Positions 31,948 to 42,012 of a DNA stretch of 64,000 bases are shown here, piece by piece (within the stretch, counting starts at the first letter, position 1; each line of letters opens with the position of its first letter). A program made the translations under genes and the position numbers. The notes beneath the pieces were generated by a model. It saw only the letters and a list, made by a program, of their open reading frames with translations. It did no database searches and was not told the DNA's origin. Source of the stretch: Pholiota molesta (taxonomy: Eukaryota > Basidiomycota > Agaricomycetes > Agaricales > Strophariaceae); the NCBI GenBank assembly GCA_014925825.1, contig JACGCK010000028.1:186001-250000 (forward strand), in the 5' to 3' direction.

Positions 31948-34081
31948 TCATGGGGACATTGCAACGCAGGCGTTGAAGTTATACACACCAGGCCTACTCT
32001 CAAATCTATAAGCAATGGGATTGCATTCCGCCATGACTGTACCGCCGCGATTCATGACGGCTTTCATGCCACCATCCGCTTGGAGGGGAAACGATAATTT
32101 TGTCATCCCAGCCTTCACGGAAAAGGTTACCTTCGCCTCGTCGGTGGTAAAAGCGTCGACCGTAGCTGGTGCCTTGGCGAAAACGACCATCCATGCGGTA
32201 TCATCTGTCTACGTAATAAGTGAGCATAAGCAAAAATAATTTACGATAGGAAGACACGCACCAGTTGGTAGTTGGTAGGATGAGGAACGGAGTCGGCGGA
32301 GGAAGCATCCCTAGGGTGTGGACGCGCCCAGAGGAATATCTGATCCTTTGTGATGGCAGGATACGTGCCGGTCTGGAAAGCGTTCATGAAGTACTTGTTC
32401 AAGTACAGCCAGGCGACGTGAGGATATCCATCGACCCAAGCTTGCGAGTTTGGTTGGGCTCCCTGGGAGAAAGAAAAAAGAGAAGTAAGATGATGTGTTG
32501 TGACTTTTAGAATCCGTGAGCATTGACCTTAATTGGGCCGATGTAATGCGATTCACCGTAATCTGAAGGAGACACTAAGCGAACGAGCGACGGAAATTGA
32601 AGGAAATATTTACCGTTCCAAGAAATGATCTGCACCATATCGATACAGTCTCGCATAGAAATGAGCTGTTCCCACCGTCTGACGAAAAGCCAGTCGTCGC
32701 TGCGATAAAGCCACTAGTGCAAAGGTTACTCGATAGATACCCGCTAACGACATGAAAACTTACGTTCTTGTTCCAAGTGTCAGGGCCATAGTGCTAAAAT
32801 GTAGTCGTCAGATGCAAACGAAATTCAATTCTTATTTCTAAACTTACAGTAAAGAACCACGGAGAAACAGCAGCCATAAAAGCGCGCGCGCCATGCATGA
32901 GACATCGGATGTACTCTGCATCCGAATCAAGGACTGCATTCTCGATAATTGTGCGGGGAGAAGAGGCTGAAAGCTGAATCGGCCAACCTCCGTTCCACTG
33001 CGAATGACACATTAGATCAGACAATTAAGCATCGATACACCTGTAGAAGAATCTACATTGAAAGCGCCATCCATGGCAGAGATATTGGGATAACGCGCTG
33101 GGCTGATAAAGAACGCCGGGATGAAGAAAATCTGCGGAGGGGAATAAGCTTTAGTTGGGATAAGGAGATGCCGAAATCGAGGAATGCATACTGGTGCTAT
33201 TTTATTTAGCTCAGATTTCAAGTACGCCCAGCCGGTTTCCATGCTTCTCTGACCAAAAGTACCATTCTCGCCCGAGAACGTTGATACAACGACGCTATTA
33301 TTCGAAGGATGCCTAAACATGCGTGGGCTCTTGGAGTTTTCCGCCAAGTAATCGCGGAAAAGCTGAACGTCAGCAGGCGTACTCCCTGGGACAGATCTTT
33401 AATGAAAGAATATATAAACTTTTGTCAGCTATGCGGAAAGATAGCGAGTAGAGAAACGTACGTCATGTCGAAGCTGAAAAAGAGTGAAAATTGAGTTGTA
33501 GCGGGGAGTTTATTTGCAGCGGCGAAGCAGCCCGCACACCGCTGTTTCTGCCAATCTTCCCCACCGACATTGAGTACGAATCCATCACTATGGAGTAAGT
33601 TAGCAATGAGTTGAAAGGTAGGAAATGCGGTAAACGTACATGTCTTGTGAAGCTGCAAGCGTAAAATCTTCCAACCAGTCATTTACGGTGTATGGCTAAA
33701 TCATAATATGAAAGGATCAGTGCCTTTTCCTCTTCTGAGAGGATGGAATTGCCAACGTATGTGTTTCCAACCATAAAACTGTCGATCGCCGATTAATCAA
33801 TGCAATTCCTCAAATTCCTCGAAGCTGAACAAAGCAACTCACTGAGCAAATACGTATTTCCTGGATGGAGTCGTCACTGAAGGCTCCTCCTGAATTGCTT
33901 CCATAGGACAATCCTGTCCCAAATCAAACTCGACATGTGCGCCACCCTCCGGATTTTTCGTCCACCTGAAGCCTTGCATTTCCTCTGAAGCCATAGGATG
34001 TATGAATTCTAGAGCACGTTGCGTTACAGCCAGTTTTGGGGAGGCATCCTTGGTCGGCTTTTTTGTTGCGGTGTCAGACAT
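31948..34081 (-). CDS. GH71 alpha-1,3-glucanase (mutanase)
   Basis: Glycoside hydrolase family 71, which cleaves alpha-1,3-glucan of fungal cell walls. Motifs in order: KYVFAHFMVGNTY at the catalytic domain start, DGFVLNVGGEDWQKQ, FFSFDMT, FRHPSNNSVVVSTFSGE, FFIPAFFISP, GARAFMAAVSPWFFTHYG and the hallmark IISWNDYGESHYIGP. A beta-rich C-terminal part (VTFSVKAGMTKLSFPLQADG) ends FNACVAMSP at 31948. More than ten short introns. The ATG at 34081 gives a charged start (MSDTATKKPTKD) with about 60 residues before the glucanase domain and no signal peptide. An ATG at 34132 adds MILGFTVYSLCHV, weakly hydrophobic. Secretion is normal for the family, so the 5' end may be misread. Confidence 0.9.
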
Positions 34082-34596
34082 GACGCGTTGAGAGACGTGG
34101 CAGAGCGAGTAAACAGTGAACCCAAGGATCATGGAGGTCGTTATTTATACGCTTCAAGTATTGAGACATACTTCATGCATGTTGCTGAATAGCAGCACAA
34201 ACAAGGCCGGTGCAGTTGAGAAAAGGTGCACCAAATGTTCAACTTGGAGGTTCAAGCGTTCAAACGTTCACAGCTAGATCGTAGTTCGTGGTAAGGAATG
34301 ATCGTCCTCAGGCTGTTGATTATCTCGCGCCGGGCGGCCCTGATATCAACCAAAAGCGAAGTCCGGTTCCAGATTTCAACTCAACATCCATGATTCTTTC
34401 GATGGCGATTCCCATGACTCTCTAGCTCTGCGGGAATAATACAAAAATTATTGGATGAAAATTCGAACACTAAAAGTAATGTACTACATTGGCTCATAAA
34501 AGATAATGATACACCTTGTTGACTTCTGTTCTCGCCGGATCATAGGGGCTCGAACGAGGATGCATGACGCTTCAATGAAAAAGCACCATAAAATGT
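34082..34596. other. Intergenic region between GH71 and ketopantoate hydroxymethyltransferase
   Basis: About 500 bp that should contain the GH71 promoter and the 3' UTR of the upstream gene, both on the minus strand. No other feature seen. Confidence 0.4.
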
Positions 34597-35640
34597 TTAT
34601 TTTTGACCCTCACCTCCCATCTTCTCGCTTTCCAAGAATCGGGACCATTCAGCACCATCCATGGTATAGCTTTCTGCCACTCGATCAGGGAACGTTCCCG
34701 CTCTGACAGCCTCGCAATAGCCATGAATACCCTTATCCCGAACTTCCTTCAAGTTAGCGAAGCGGCGGACGAACTTGGCCTTGTGCCCAGACCATACCCC
34801 CAAGAGATCGTCGGAGACAAGAACCTAACAAGATTGTGTGAGTCCGAGGGCTCAAAATTAGACTCGGATATCCATGCTTACCTGGCCACTTGTATCTGGA
34901 CCTGCTCCTATACCAATTGTTGGTATTTTTAGGCGCGCTGTGACGTACTTCCCCAATTCCTGAGGAACAGCTTCGACGACCACCGCAAATGCTCCCGCCT
35001 CCTCGAGCGCCAACGCGTCTGTGACGACCTTTCTCGCCGCCTCGACACTGCGCCCTTGCACTTTGTACCCGGACAACGCGGAGTGTCTCTGGGGAAGAAG
35101 GCCCACATGCGCCATAACAGGAATCCCCACAGACGTCAGACGCCGCACCACTTCCACGATTTCCTGGCCGCCCTCGAGTTTGACACCTTCAACTCTTCCC
35201 TCCCGCACCAGACGCACCGCGTTCGCCACGGCGTCGTTGGCTGACGTGTGGTACGAGCCGAACGGCATATCGGCGACAAGAAACGGGTGCGTAGTGCCTC
35301 GCGCTGTAGCCTTCGCATGGTGGATCATCTCATCCAGCGTAAGCTGTGTCGTGGAGGAATATCCCAAGCACACCTGCGCTAGCGAATCACCGACGAGGGT
35401 GATGTCCGTGAGCAACGACGACGAACATGCCAACGCCGATGGATAATCGTATGCTGTGACCATCGTAATCGGTGTCTTAGATTGGCGAAGAGCATGTATT
35501 GCTTGAATGGTCACTTTCTTGCGAGGAATGGGCGGTGTCGAGTCCTTCTCCGCTGGGCGTACGCTCATCCATCGGCGCAGCTGGGGAGTCGCGCGGAAGA
35601 GGTCGCGTGAGATGTGTCGAGGAGTAAGGAGCGTCGCCAT
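34597..35640 (-). CDS. 3-methyl-2-oxobutanoate (ketopantoate) hydroxymethyltransferase
   Basis: First enzyme of pantothenate synthesis: transfers a hydroxymethyl group from methylene-tetrahydrofolate to 3-methyl-2-oxobutanoate. Exon 1 (35640-34882) and exon 2 (34824-34597) are joined across a 57 nt intron (34881-34825). Family motifs: VTAYDYPSALA, VGDSLAQVCLGYSSTTQLTL, VADMPFGSY, VKLEGG, PVMAHVGLLPQ, EAGAFAVVVEAVP and PTIGIGAGPDTSGQ, continuing VLVSDDLLG after the intron. The first 35 or so residues (MATLLTPRHISRDLFRATPQ...) are basic and Ser/Arg-rich, like a mitochondrial presequence. Length, about 328 residues, is normal for the fungal enzyme. Equivalent to bacterial panB and yeast ECM31. 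Confidence 0.95.
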
Positions 35641-36442
35641 TTGTCAGGATTGGGTTGAATGTTTGGGAAGAGTTTTGAGCGATGGGTTTTGCACAGCTGT
35701 CCGAGGTAAGTGGTGCCACAATGTCAAGCAGCAGTGCGGGATACATTGAAACCATTTTTGAAGAAATCCAGCCTCCACAAAGCCAGGATCGTTCGATCAC
35801 ACCTATGCGCCATGGGAGGAGATTCTGATATTTTTTTCAATCAATGTTAGTTCCGGCAAGGACTCAACCGGCCTCCGACACCAGCGAAACTCGTCAGGCC
35901 GCCATATGGGCACACCTTACTCTGGCGTGGTACCAAGTTCGTCCTCGGGATCGTGCAAAGTTTGCAAGCGGCGAAATCTCTCTTCCATCCATGTCGGCGT
36001 CATGACGGCGAATATCGCTGCAGCCTTGAACCGGTCTCTAAGAGCCCGGATCCGACGCACACGTGACTTCTGACATAGCGCGTCAGGTCGCGTCGAGGAC
36101 CGAGGTTGCGTTCCTAGAATCCAACGTCACCTTTTGCATGAGTGCTAGGAAGAGTAAACTCTCGTTTCCACTCAAGGCATATAGTGGCACGAGAGCCGTT
36201 ATGCCTCATAACAATACGGATGTTACGGAATGCGATCATTAGCATACAAGTTTGACGGTAAACCTGGGTTTTACAACTGCAATGGAATAAGTGATCGATC
36301 GATGTTTGTCACAGATTTTGGCATCACTTTGCAAGCGCCCATGATTCACCTCTCCTATTTCAACATTCGAAGTTCAAGGGGATTTCCCCAACCGCCATTG
36401 ATAATAACTTCTAGTGGTATTCCCAAGGTATTCCTCGCAAAC
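35641..36442. promoter_or_regulatory. Divergent region between ketopantoate hydroxymethyltransferase and BTB-4
   Basis: About 800 bp. From about 36285 onward it is related to the upstream sequences of BTB-5 and BTB-6 (shared GATCGATG..GTCACAGATT, AAGCGCCC..GA and a TTCAACATTCGA segment), so it likely contains the duplicated BTB promoter. Confidence 0.5.
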
Positions 36443-37447
36443 ATGACTTGGGGTTCTACGGATAATGAAGCACCGACTATGCAAATAGACGAGGGATGTG
36501 AAAGAGACGACCTCTATTACTTTGAGACAGTGGTCTTCAAGGTATGATTATCGATTGATTGCTACAGATACGTCACTGAAAAGATCTGAAGGTTGAAAAC
36601 ACGCTCTTTCGCGTCCCCAAGAGTGGATTGAATGTCGAGGGGACCGTTTTTGAGGCCATGTTTGCCCTTCCGCCGCTCCAAGAGGACAGCGAACATCCCG
36701 AAGGATCCAGTGACAAGTCGCCGGTAGTCCTTGAAGGGATATCGAAGATCCTTTTCCGAAACTTTTTGCGAGCAATATATCGTTTGTATGTATACCCTTC
36801 CTTGAATCCCTTGCAGATTCTTAGAGCGATAACGCTGACAAATATTTTTAAAGTACCGCGTCACCTTTGACATACGAAGAGTTGGCTGGAGCGATAGAGC
36901 TTGCAACCATGTGGGAATTTTCAGAGGTGTGTCACTGTGTGTGGATGTGCTGAATGCAGGGCTAATGCCAATCATTTACTCGGGTTCTAATGCAGCTTCG
37001 GGAACATCTCATAAAAGAAACATCTCCTCGCATTGAAGAAAGACCCATTCATGAAACAATCTTGCTTGCGAGGAGGTGCAAGGTGAAGGAATGGCTCATT
37101 ACCACCTACACAAGCCTAGTCCTCAAGAAATCTCGTGCCGATCTTTTTGAACTCCAAAACAAGGGAATTGACGCTGATACCATAGCAAAATTATTTTTTA
37201 TACGAGAAGAGTTTGCAGTACGACCAGGTGATCCGACATATAATGAGAATAAGTGCGAATACTGTGGGTATGACCTGTTTTTTGGTCCCCCCACCCTAGA
37301 AGATGTGCATGGCAAAATCGACGAATTATTTGCCTTAGAATTTGCAAATATGGTAAGCAATCGATATCGTCCTTTCAAGTAATAAAACTCAATTCTTCTG
37401 TTATCTTCGTTCTGCCATAATTCTTAATGTAACCAATTTACCAGTAA
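36443..37447 (+). CDS. BTB/POZ domain protein (BTB-4)
   Basis: First of three tandem paralogs. Exon 1 (36443-36541): MTWGSTDNEAPTMQIDEGCE ending DDLYYFETVVFK. Exon 2 reads VENTLFRVPKSGLNVEGTVF and SPVVLEGISKILFRNFLRAI. Exon 3 encodes LTYEELAGAIELATMWEFSE. Exon 4 encodes LREHLIKETSPRIEERPIHE, LARRCKVKEWLITTYTSLVL, GIDADTIAKLFFIREEF, then the Cys pair CEYCGYD and LEDVHGKIDELFALEFANM. A donor GTAAGC directly follows ATG of FANM, and a TTTACCAG acceptor at 37444 precedes TAA, so the last exon may be the stop codon alone. If unspliced, the protein ends VSNRYRPFK at 37380. Both readings are open. Function unknown. Confidence 0.85.
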
Positions 37448-38159
37448 AAATATGTTAGAAATGGGAATCTTTAATAAACAGAACATAGTCTTTTTTTTGT
37501 CATATGCAAACATCAATTATGCAATGCCGAAACGGAGTCAAAGCAACGTATATTCAGCTCTACTTATGTCAAAAGCATTGGATACGCGGCGTCCGAAAAA
37601 AAAAAGAAGAGACAAATCTTTCAAAAGGGCACAATATATCAGAACTAGATCCGCTGTGTTTTATATGTAGGCCAAACTATTCTATTTATAACTGTACTGA
37701 GATCGCAGCATATATGCAGCCATGCAAACAAGCGCCCAGCGCCAAGGAACCAGTGCTCTATGAGAATGGGAGCATTTTGGGAGCATGTATATAACCTATC
37801 AGAACGTGCGACATAGGCATTGGCGCATACATTGTGACCACTCATTTCCGCTCCCGCAATGAATTGGTTGTTTTCTACATGGAGGTCGACGTCCTCTTTG
37901 CAGGGCCTGGTAGTTTACGGCTGAGCAATCATGAACCAAGGTCCACAGTCCAGTTTAGATATGTCCATTGCCGTCCAACCAACGTCCAACGCTGCCGATG
38001 CCGGATCAAGTAACTGATCGATGTCACAGATTGTGATTAGGCATTGGTTTGATAAGCGCCCGTGAATTCTCTTTTCTTCCCAACTTCAACATTCGAGGTT
38101 TGGGACTATTTCCCGAACCATTCTTGATACGTTTCTAGTGATATCATTCCTACTGAAAC
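37448..38159. other. Spacer between BTB-4 and BTB-5
   Basis: About 700 bp without a gene. The last 150 bases (CACAGATTGTGATTAGGCAT, GATAAGCGCCCGTGA) match the region before BTB-6 and more weakly BTB-4, marking the duplicated promoter block. Confidence 0.5.
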
Positions 38160-39231
38160 ATGATTTGGGGTTCCACAGATGGTGAATCACCGATTACTCC
38201 AACAGAAGAGTCTGAAGAAGAATGTGAAAGAGATGATCTTTATTATTTTGAAAATGTGGTCTTCAAGGTACGATTATGGATTCACTGTTACTGTTACTAA
38301 TAACTTCTAAAACGGTTTGCTCCCAAATGCACAAAAGGTCGAAAATAAACTGTTCCGTGTCCCAAAGAGTGGTCTGAATGTCGAAGGAACTGTTTTCGAG
38401 ACTATGTTTGCCCTTCCGTTGTCTACGGAGAACAGCGGGCCTCCCGAAGGATCTACTGACAAGTCTCCAATAATCCTTGAAGGTATATCGAAAGCTCATT
38501 TTCGAGGCTTTTTGAGGGCAATATATCGCATGTACGCACATCATTCCATGAATCCGTTTAAATAAATTCCATAGATCGATTGTGCTGACAAGTATTTGAA
38601 ATTCCACAAGTACTGCGTCACCTTTGACATACGACGAATTGGATGGAGCGATACAGCTTGCCAACATGTGGGAGTTTGGAGAGGTACGTGGATGCCCTCA
38701 GTTGATGTGCTGCTGATACCAATCACTTACTCGGGCTTCGAATGCAGCTTCGGGAACGTCTCATAAACGAACTATCTCCTCACATGGCAGAAAAACCTAC
38801 CCACGAAATCATCTTGCTCGCGAGGAGGTGCAAAGTAAAGAAATGGCTTATTGATGCCTATACAAACCGGGTCCACGAAAAATCTAGTGTCGACCTTCTT
38901 GGCCTTCGTGGCAAGGGAATTGACGCCGATACCATAGCAAATCTGTTTTTCATACGAGAGCAAACTGGATCCCGACCGGAAAATCCAACATCTTTGATTA
39001 ATTTAAATTGTGGCATACGATCGACCCTCACTACTGCCAGTACTGTGGATACAGACAAAGCCTTCCAATAACATTAGGAGATGTGTCAAACAAAATCAAC
39101 GAAATATTTGCCTCAGAATTGGCGGTCATGGTAAGCAATCAATATCATCCTTTGGATTGGAATAATGGCACTGATTTTCCGGTCTTACCCTCCCTTTTCT
39201 CTCATCCGTAACGTACACAATTGACCAGTAA
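38160..39231 (+). pseudogene. BTB/POZ domain protein (BTB-5), apparent frameshift in last coding exon
   Basis: Second tandem paralog. Exon 1 (from 38160): MIWGSTDGESPITPTEESEE ending YFENVVFK. Exon 2: VENKLFRVPKSGLNVEGTVF and SPIILEGISKAHFRGFLRAI. Exon 3: LTYDELDGAIQLANMWEFGE. Exon 4: LRERLINELSPHMAEKPTHE and GIDADTIANLFFIREQT. After NPTSLINL the conserved tail HYCQYCGYRQSLP and VSNKINEIFASELAVM continues only in another frame (around 39000-39050), so one or two bases have been gained or lost. As in BTB-4, the tail ends ATG, donor GTAAGC, and a TTGACCAG acceptor followed by TAA at 39229. A truncated protein with an intact BTB domain is still possible. Confidence 0.75.
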
Positions 39232-39969
39232 AACATGCCAAAATTTTTGTCCAAAGTGGCAGTTTTCGATAAACAGGATGTTGCATCTTTCTTTGTATAT
39301 GATGTTAATTAATACCAAAACTTGCGGGATGAAGCAATATATGTTGATTTGGCGGCCTTACATGAGTGCCAGATACGCAGCCTCAAGTTTCTGATTATGC
39401 CTACTGAGTAGCTTAATCCTTAAAGCAAGCAAGAACTAATATCTACATCCGTCGCATTACAAAGAATTAAATTTAAATGATGCGCAGCCGTGCACACCAG
39501 GCCCTACCGCCAGGCTCTTCAATACGGAAAAGAGTTCCTAAAGCGGAATATATGAGTATCTAGACGCGGAGCGCTGGTGTACCAATCTCACCATGATCCG
39601 CAAGGTGGCATCCCCAAACACCTGCTCATACTTACGGCCCTACGGGTAGCCGTGTTTAATATGGTAGTGGTTTCTCCGTGGTATGTCACTGTAAATCGAT
39701 TTATTCTGATCTATACACAGTTCAAATAGTTTATCTTCAACCCGAATGCAATTTATGGCCGAGAAATTATGAAACAACACTTCTCAACGTCCAACTCCCA
39801 ATATGTGTGACTGATTGCTGTCACAGATTTTGATTAGGCATTGATCTGATAAGCGCCCATGATTTGACTTTCTCCCCAGCACTTCAAGCTTCAACGTTCA
39901 AACACTCAAGCTCAAGACTGACTCCTGGGACACTTCTGATACATTTGGAGCGATATTATTCTGTGAAAC
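39232..39969. other. Spacer between BTB-5 and BTB-6
   Basis: No gene. Sequence at about 39500-39640 (TTCCTAAAGCGG, GCATCCCCAAACACCTGC) recurs in diverged form at about 42140-42260 after BTB-6, and the last 150 bases are the duplicated BTB promoter block. Confidence 0.5.
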
Positions 39970-42012
39970 ATGACTTGGGGTCCCACAGACATTGAATCAC
40001 CAACTACCATGCAAACAGAAGAGTCTGAAGAAGAGTGCGAAAGAGACGATCTCTTTTACTTTGAGACTGTGGTCTTCAAGGTATGATTATGGTTTAACCC
40101 CTTTACAGATAAATCACTGAAAAAATTGCTTTCAAATGTACAAAAAGGTTGAAAATACATTGTTCCGCGTCCCCAGGAGTGGCCTCGATGTCGAGGGAAC
40201 TATTTTCGAGACCATGTTTACCCTTCCTTCACCCCAAGAGAACGACGGATGTCGCGAAGGATCTACTGACAAGAATCCAATAATACTCAACGAAATATCA
40301 AAGGTGTATTTCCGAGGTTTTTTGCGGTCGATATATCGTTTGTGCGCATACCCTTCCTTCCGGAATTGGATACTAGTATGTTGGTCATGCTCACAAGTAT
40401 TTTTCCAGTACTGCGACTCCTTTGACATATGAAGAATTAGCTGGAGCGATGCAGCTCGCGACTATGTGGGAGTTCTCGGAGGTATGCATATGCCTTCAAT
40501 ATTCTCAATTGCTCACTTGATTCTATCAATGTAGCTTCGTGAGCGTCTCATTGATGAATCATCTCCATTCATCAAAGAACGACCTATCCACGAAAACATC
40601 CTGCTTGCAAGAGTATGCAAAGTGAAACAATGGCTCATTGATGCCTACAAAAGTCTTGTTCTTGACAAAACCGGTTCTGATCTCCTGGGGCTCGGCAATA
40701 ATGGAGTCGATGCCTCGACCATAGCGAAGTTATTTTACATCCGAGAGCAGTTAAAACCTCAGATAGGAAACAGTACCATTAGTACTGTTTCCTATAGCTA
40801 CTGCAGTTACTGCCAAAACCATAGGAACTTCAATCACGTCGTTCTGGATCCCCAGCAAGTGTTAAACATATGACATTATTTATCGGCAAATATTCGAACG
40901 CCTGTAAGCTGTTGCATGGTAGATTACTTTTGGGTTACTTAAGCAGGGTTGGGTTGCATAGTCGGTTTGCATGTAGAATTTGGATTTACGGTCCGACGGT
41001 GATCCGGCTGATCTGTCCCATATTTGGGAATATCTCGAGATGCCGCTGCTGCTGCCGTTGTTCGGACAGTTCCCGGCCTCCTCTGTGCTTACTGTTTCGA
41101 TAGCGAGAACGCGTTTTTGCTCCGTTCCTAATTTTTTTTTTTGCTTTCATAAATTTACAAAATATATAAACGAAAGTGTCCTTCCAGTGGAGTGCTCAGT
41201 GAATACATATAGTATGGCAGGTGGAAATTAGAATGTCTTCAAATGTGCAGAAAGAATAGTATAAAATGACATTCTCCTTGACATTTATTTCCTGACAGAC
41301 ATCATTCATAGAAGTTCCTATTATTGTGTCCTTCTCTTAACATTGGTTTATAGGATAAAGCATGAAAATCATATGCTTGGGATCTCTTTGGATATAGACA
41401 GACATGTGTTCCTCCTCTCCCCCTTCCCATCAGCCCTCCATGCCTGTATATTCAACTATTCAAGCATTAAATCTAGTATACAGATATTAAAATACCTTGA
41501 AAATATTTACATGAAGCCGCAGCGGCCATAGATAGCACCCCAAAGCATTAAATATATTCATAAGAGAGGTACCAAAATGAACATTTTACATATATTTATA
41601 TTAGGATGCTTCTAGAGCATTTTACGCTTATTGAATATATTATATATCATGTAAATTTATAAAAGTAAGAAAAATAAGCAGAAACGGAGCAAAAACGCGT
41701 ACTTGCTATCGAAACAGCGAGCACGGAGGAGGCCGGGAACTGTCCGAACAACGGCAGCAGCAGCGGCATCTCGAGATATTCCCAAATATGGGACAGATCA
41801 GCCGGATCACCGTCGGACCGTAAATCCAAATTCTACATGCAACCCGACCATGCAACCCAACCCTGCTTAAGTAACCCAAAAGTAACCCACCATGTAACAG
41901 CTTCCTGGCATTTAAAAGCATTTAACAGGCGTTATAATTTTTGCCCATGAATCATGTCATATAAACAAGATCAATGAAGTATTTGCCTCAGAACTTACGG
42001 AAATGGAGGCAA
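39970..42012 (+). pseudogene. BTB/POZ domain protein (BTB-6), truncated by a foldback element
   Basis: Third tandem paralog. Exon 1 (from 39970): MTWGPTDIESPTTMQTEESE ending FYFETVVFK. Exon 2: VENTLFRVPRSGLDVEGTIF and IILNEISKVYFRGFLRSIYR. Exon 3: LTYEELAGAMQLATMWEFSE. Exon 4: LRERLIDESSPFIKERPIHE and GVDASTIAKLFYIREQL, then CSYCQNH and LDPQQVLN, where element FB3 starts (40868) and supplies a stop within two codons. The missing tail, KINEVFASELTEM, lies on the far side at 41966-42012. Removing the element and one AAAC restores a single frame. The BTB domain is intact, so a shortened protein may be made. Confidence 0.85.
40868..41962. mobile_element. Foldback element FB3 inserted in BTB-6
   Basis: Ends ATATGACAT...ATGTCATAT, with inverted arms of about 260-280 bp (40868 to about 41125 and about 41680 to 41962). 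Shared stretches include AACGCCTGT, GGGTTACTTAAGCAGGGTTG, CGGTCCGACGGTGATCCGGC and CCGTTGTTCGGACAGTTCCC. The left arm lacks about 20 bases present in the right arm. The middle is A/T-rich and non-coding. AAAC flanks both sides (40864-40867 and 41963-41966) as a 4 bp target duplication, or TAAAC if read as 5 bp. No transposase, so non-autonomous. Confidence 0.88.
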
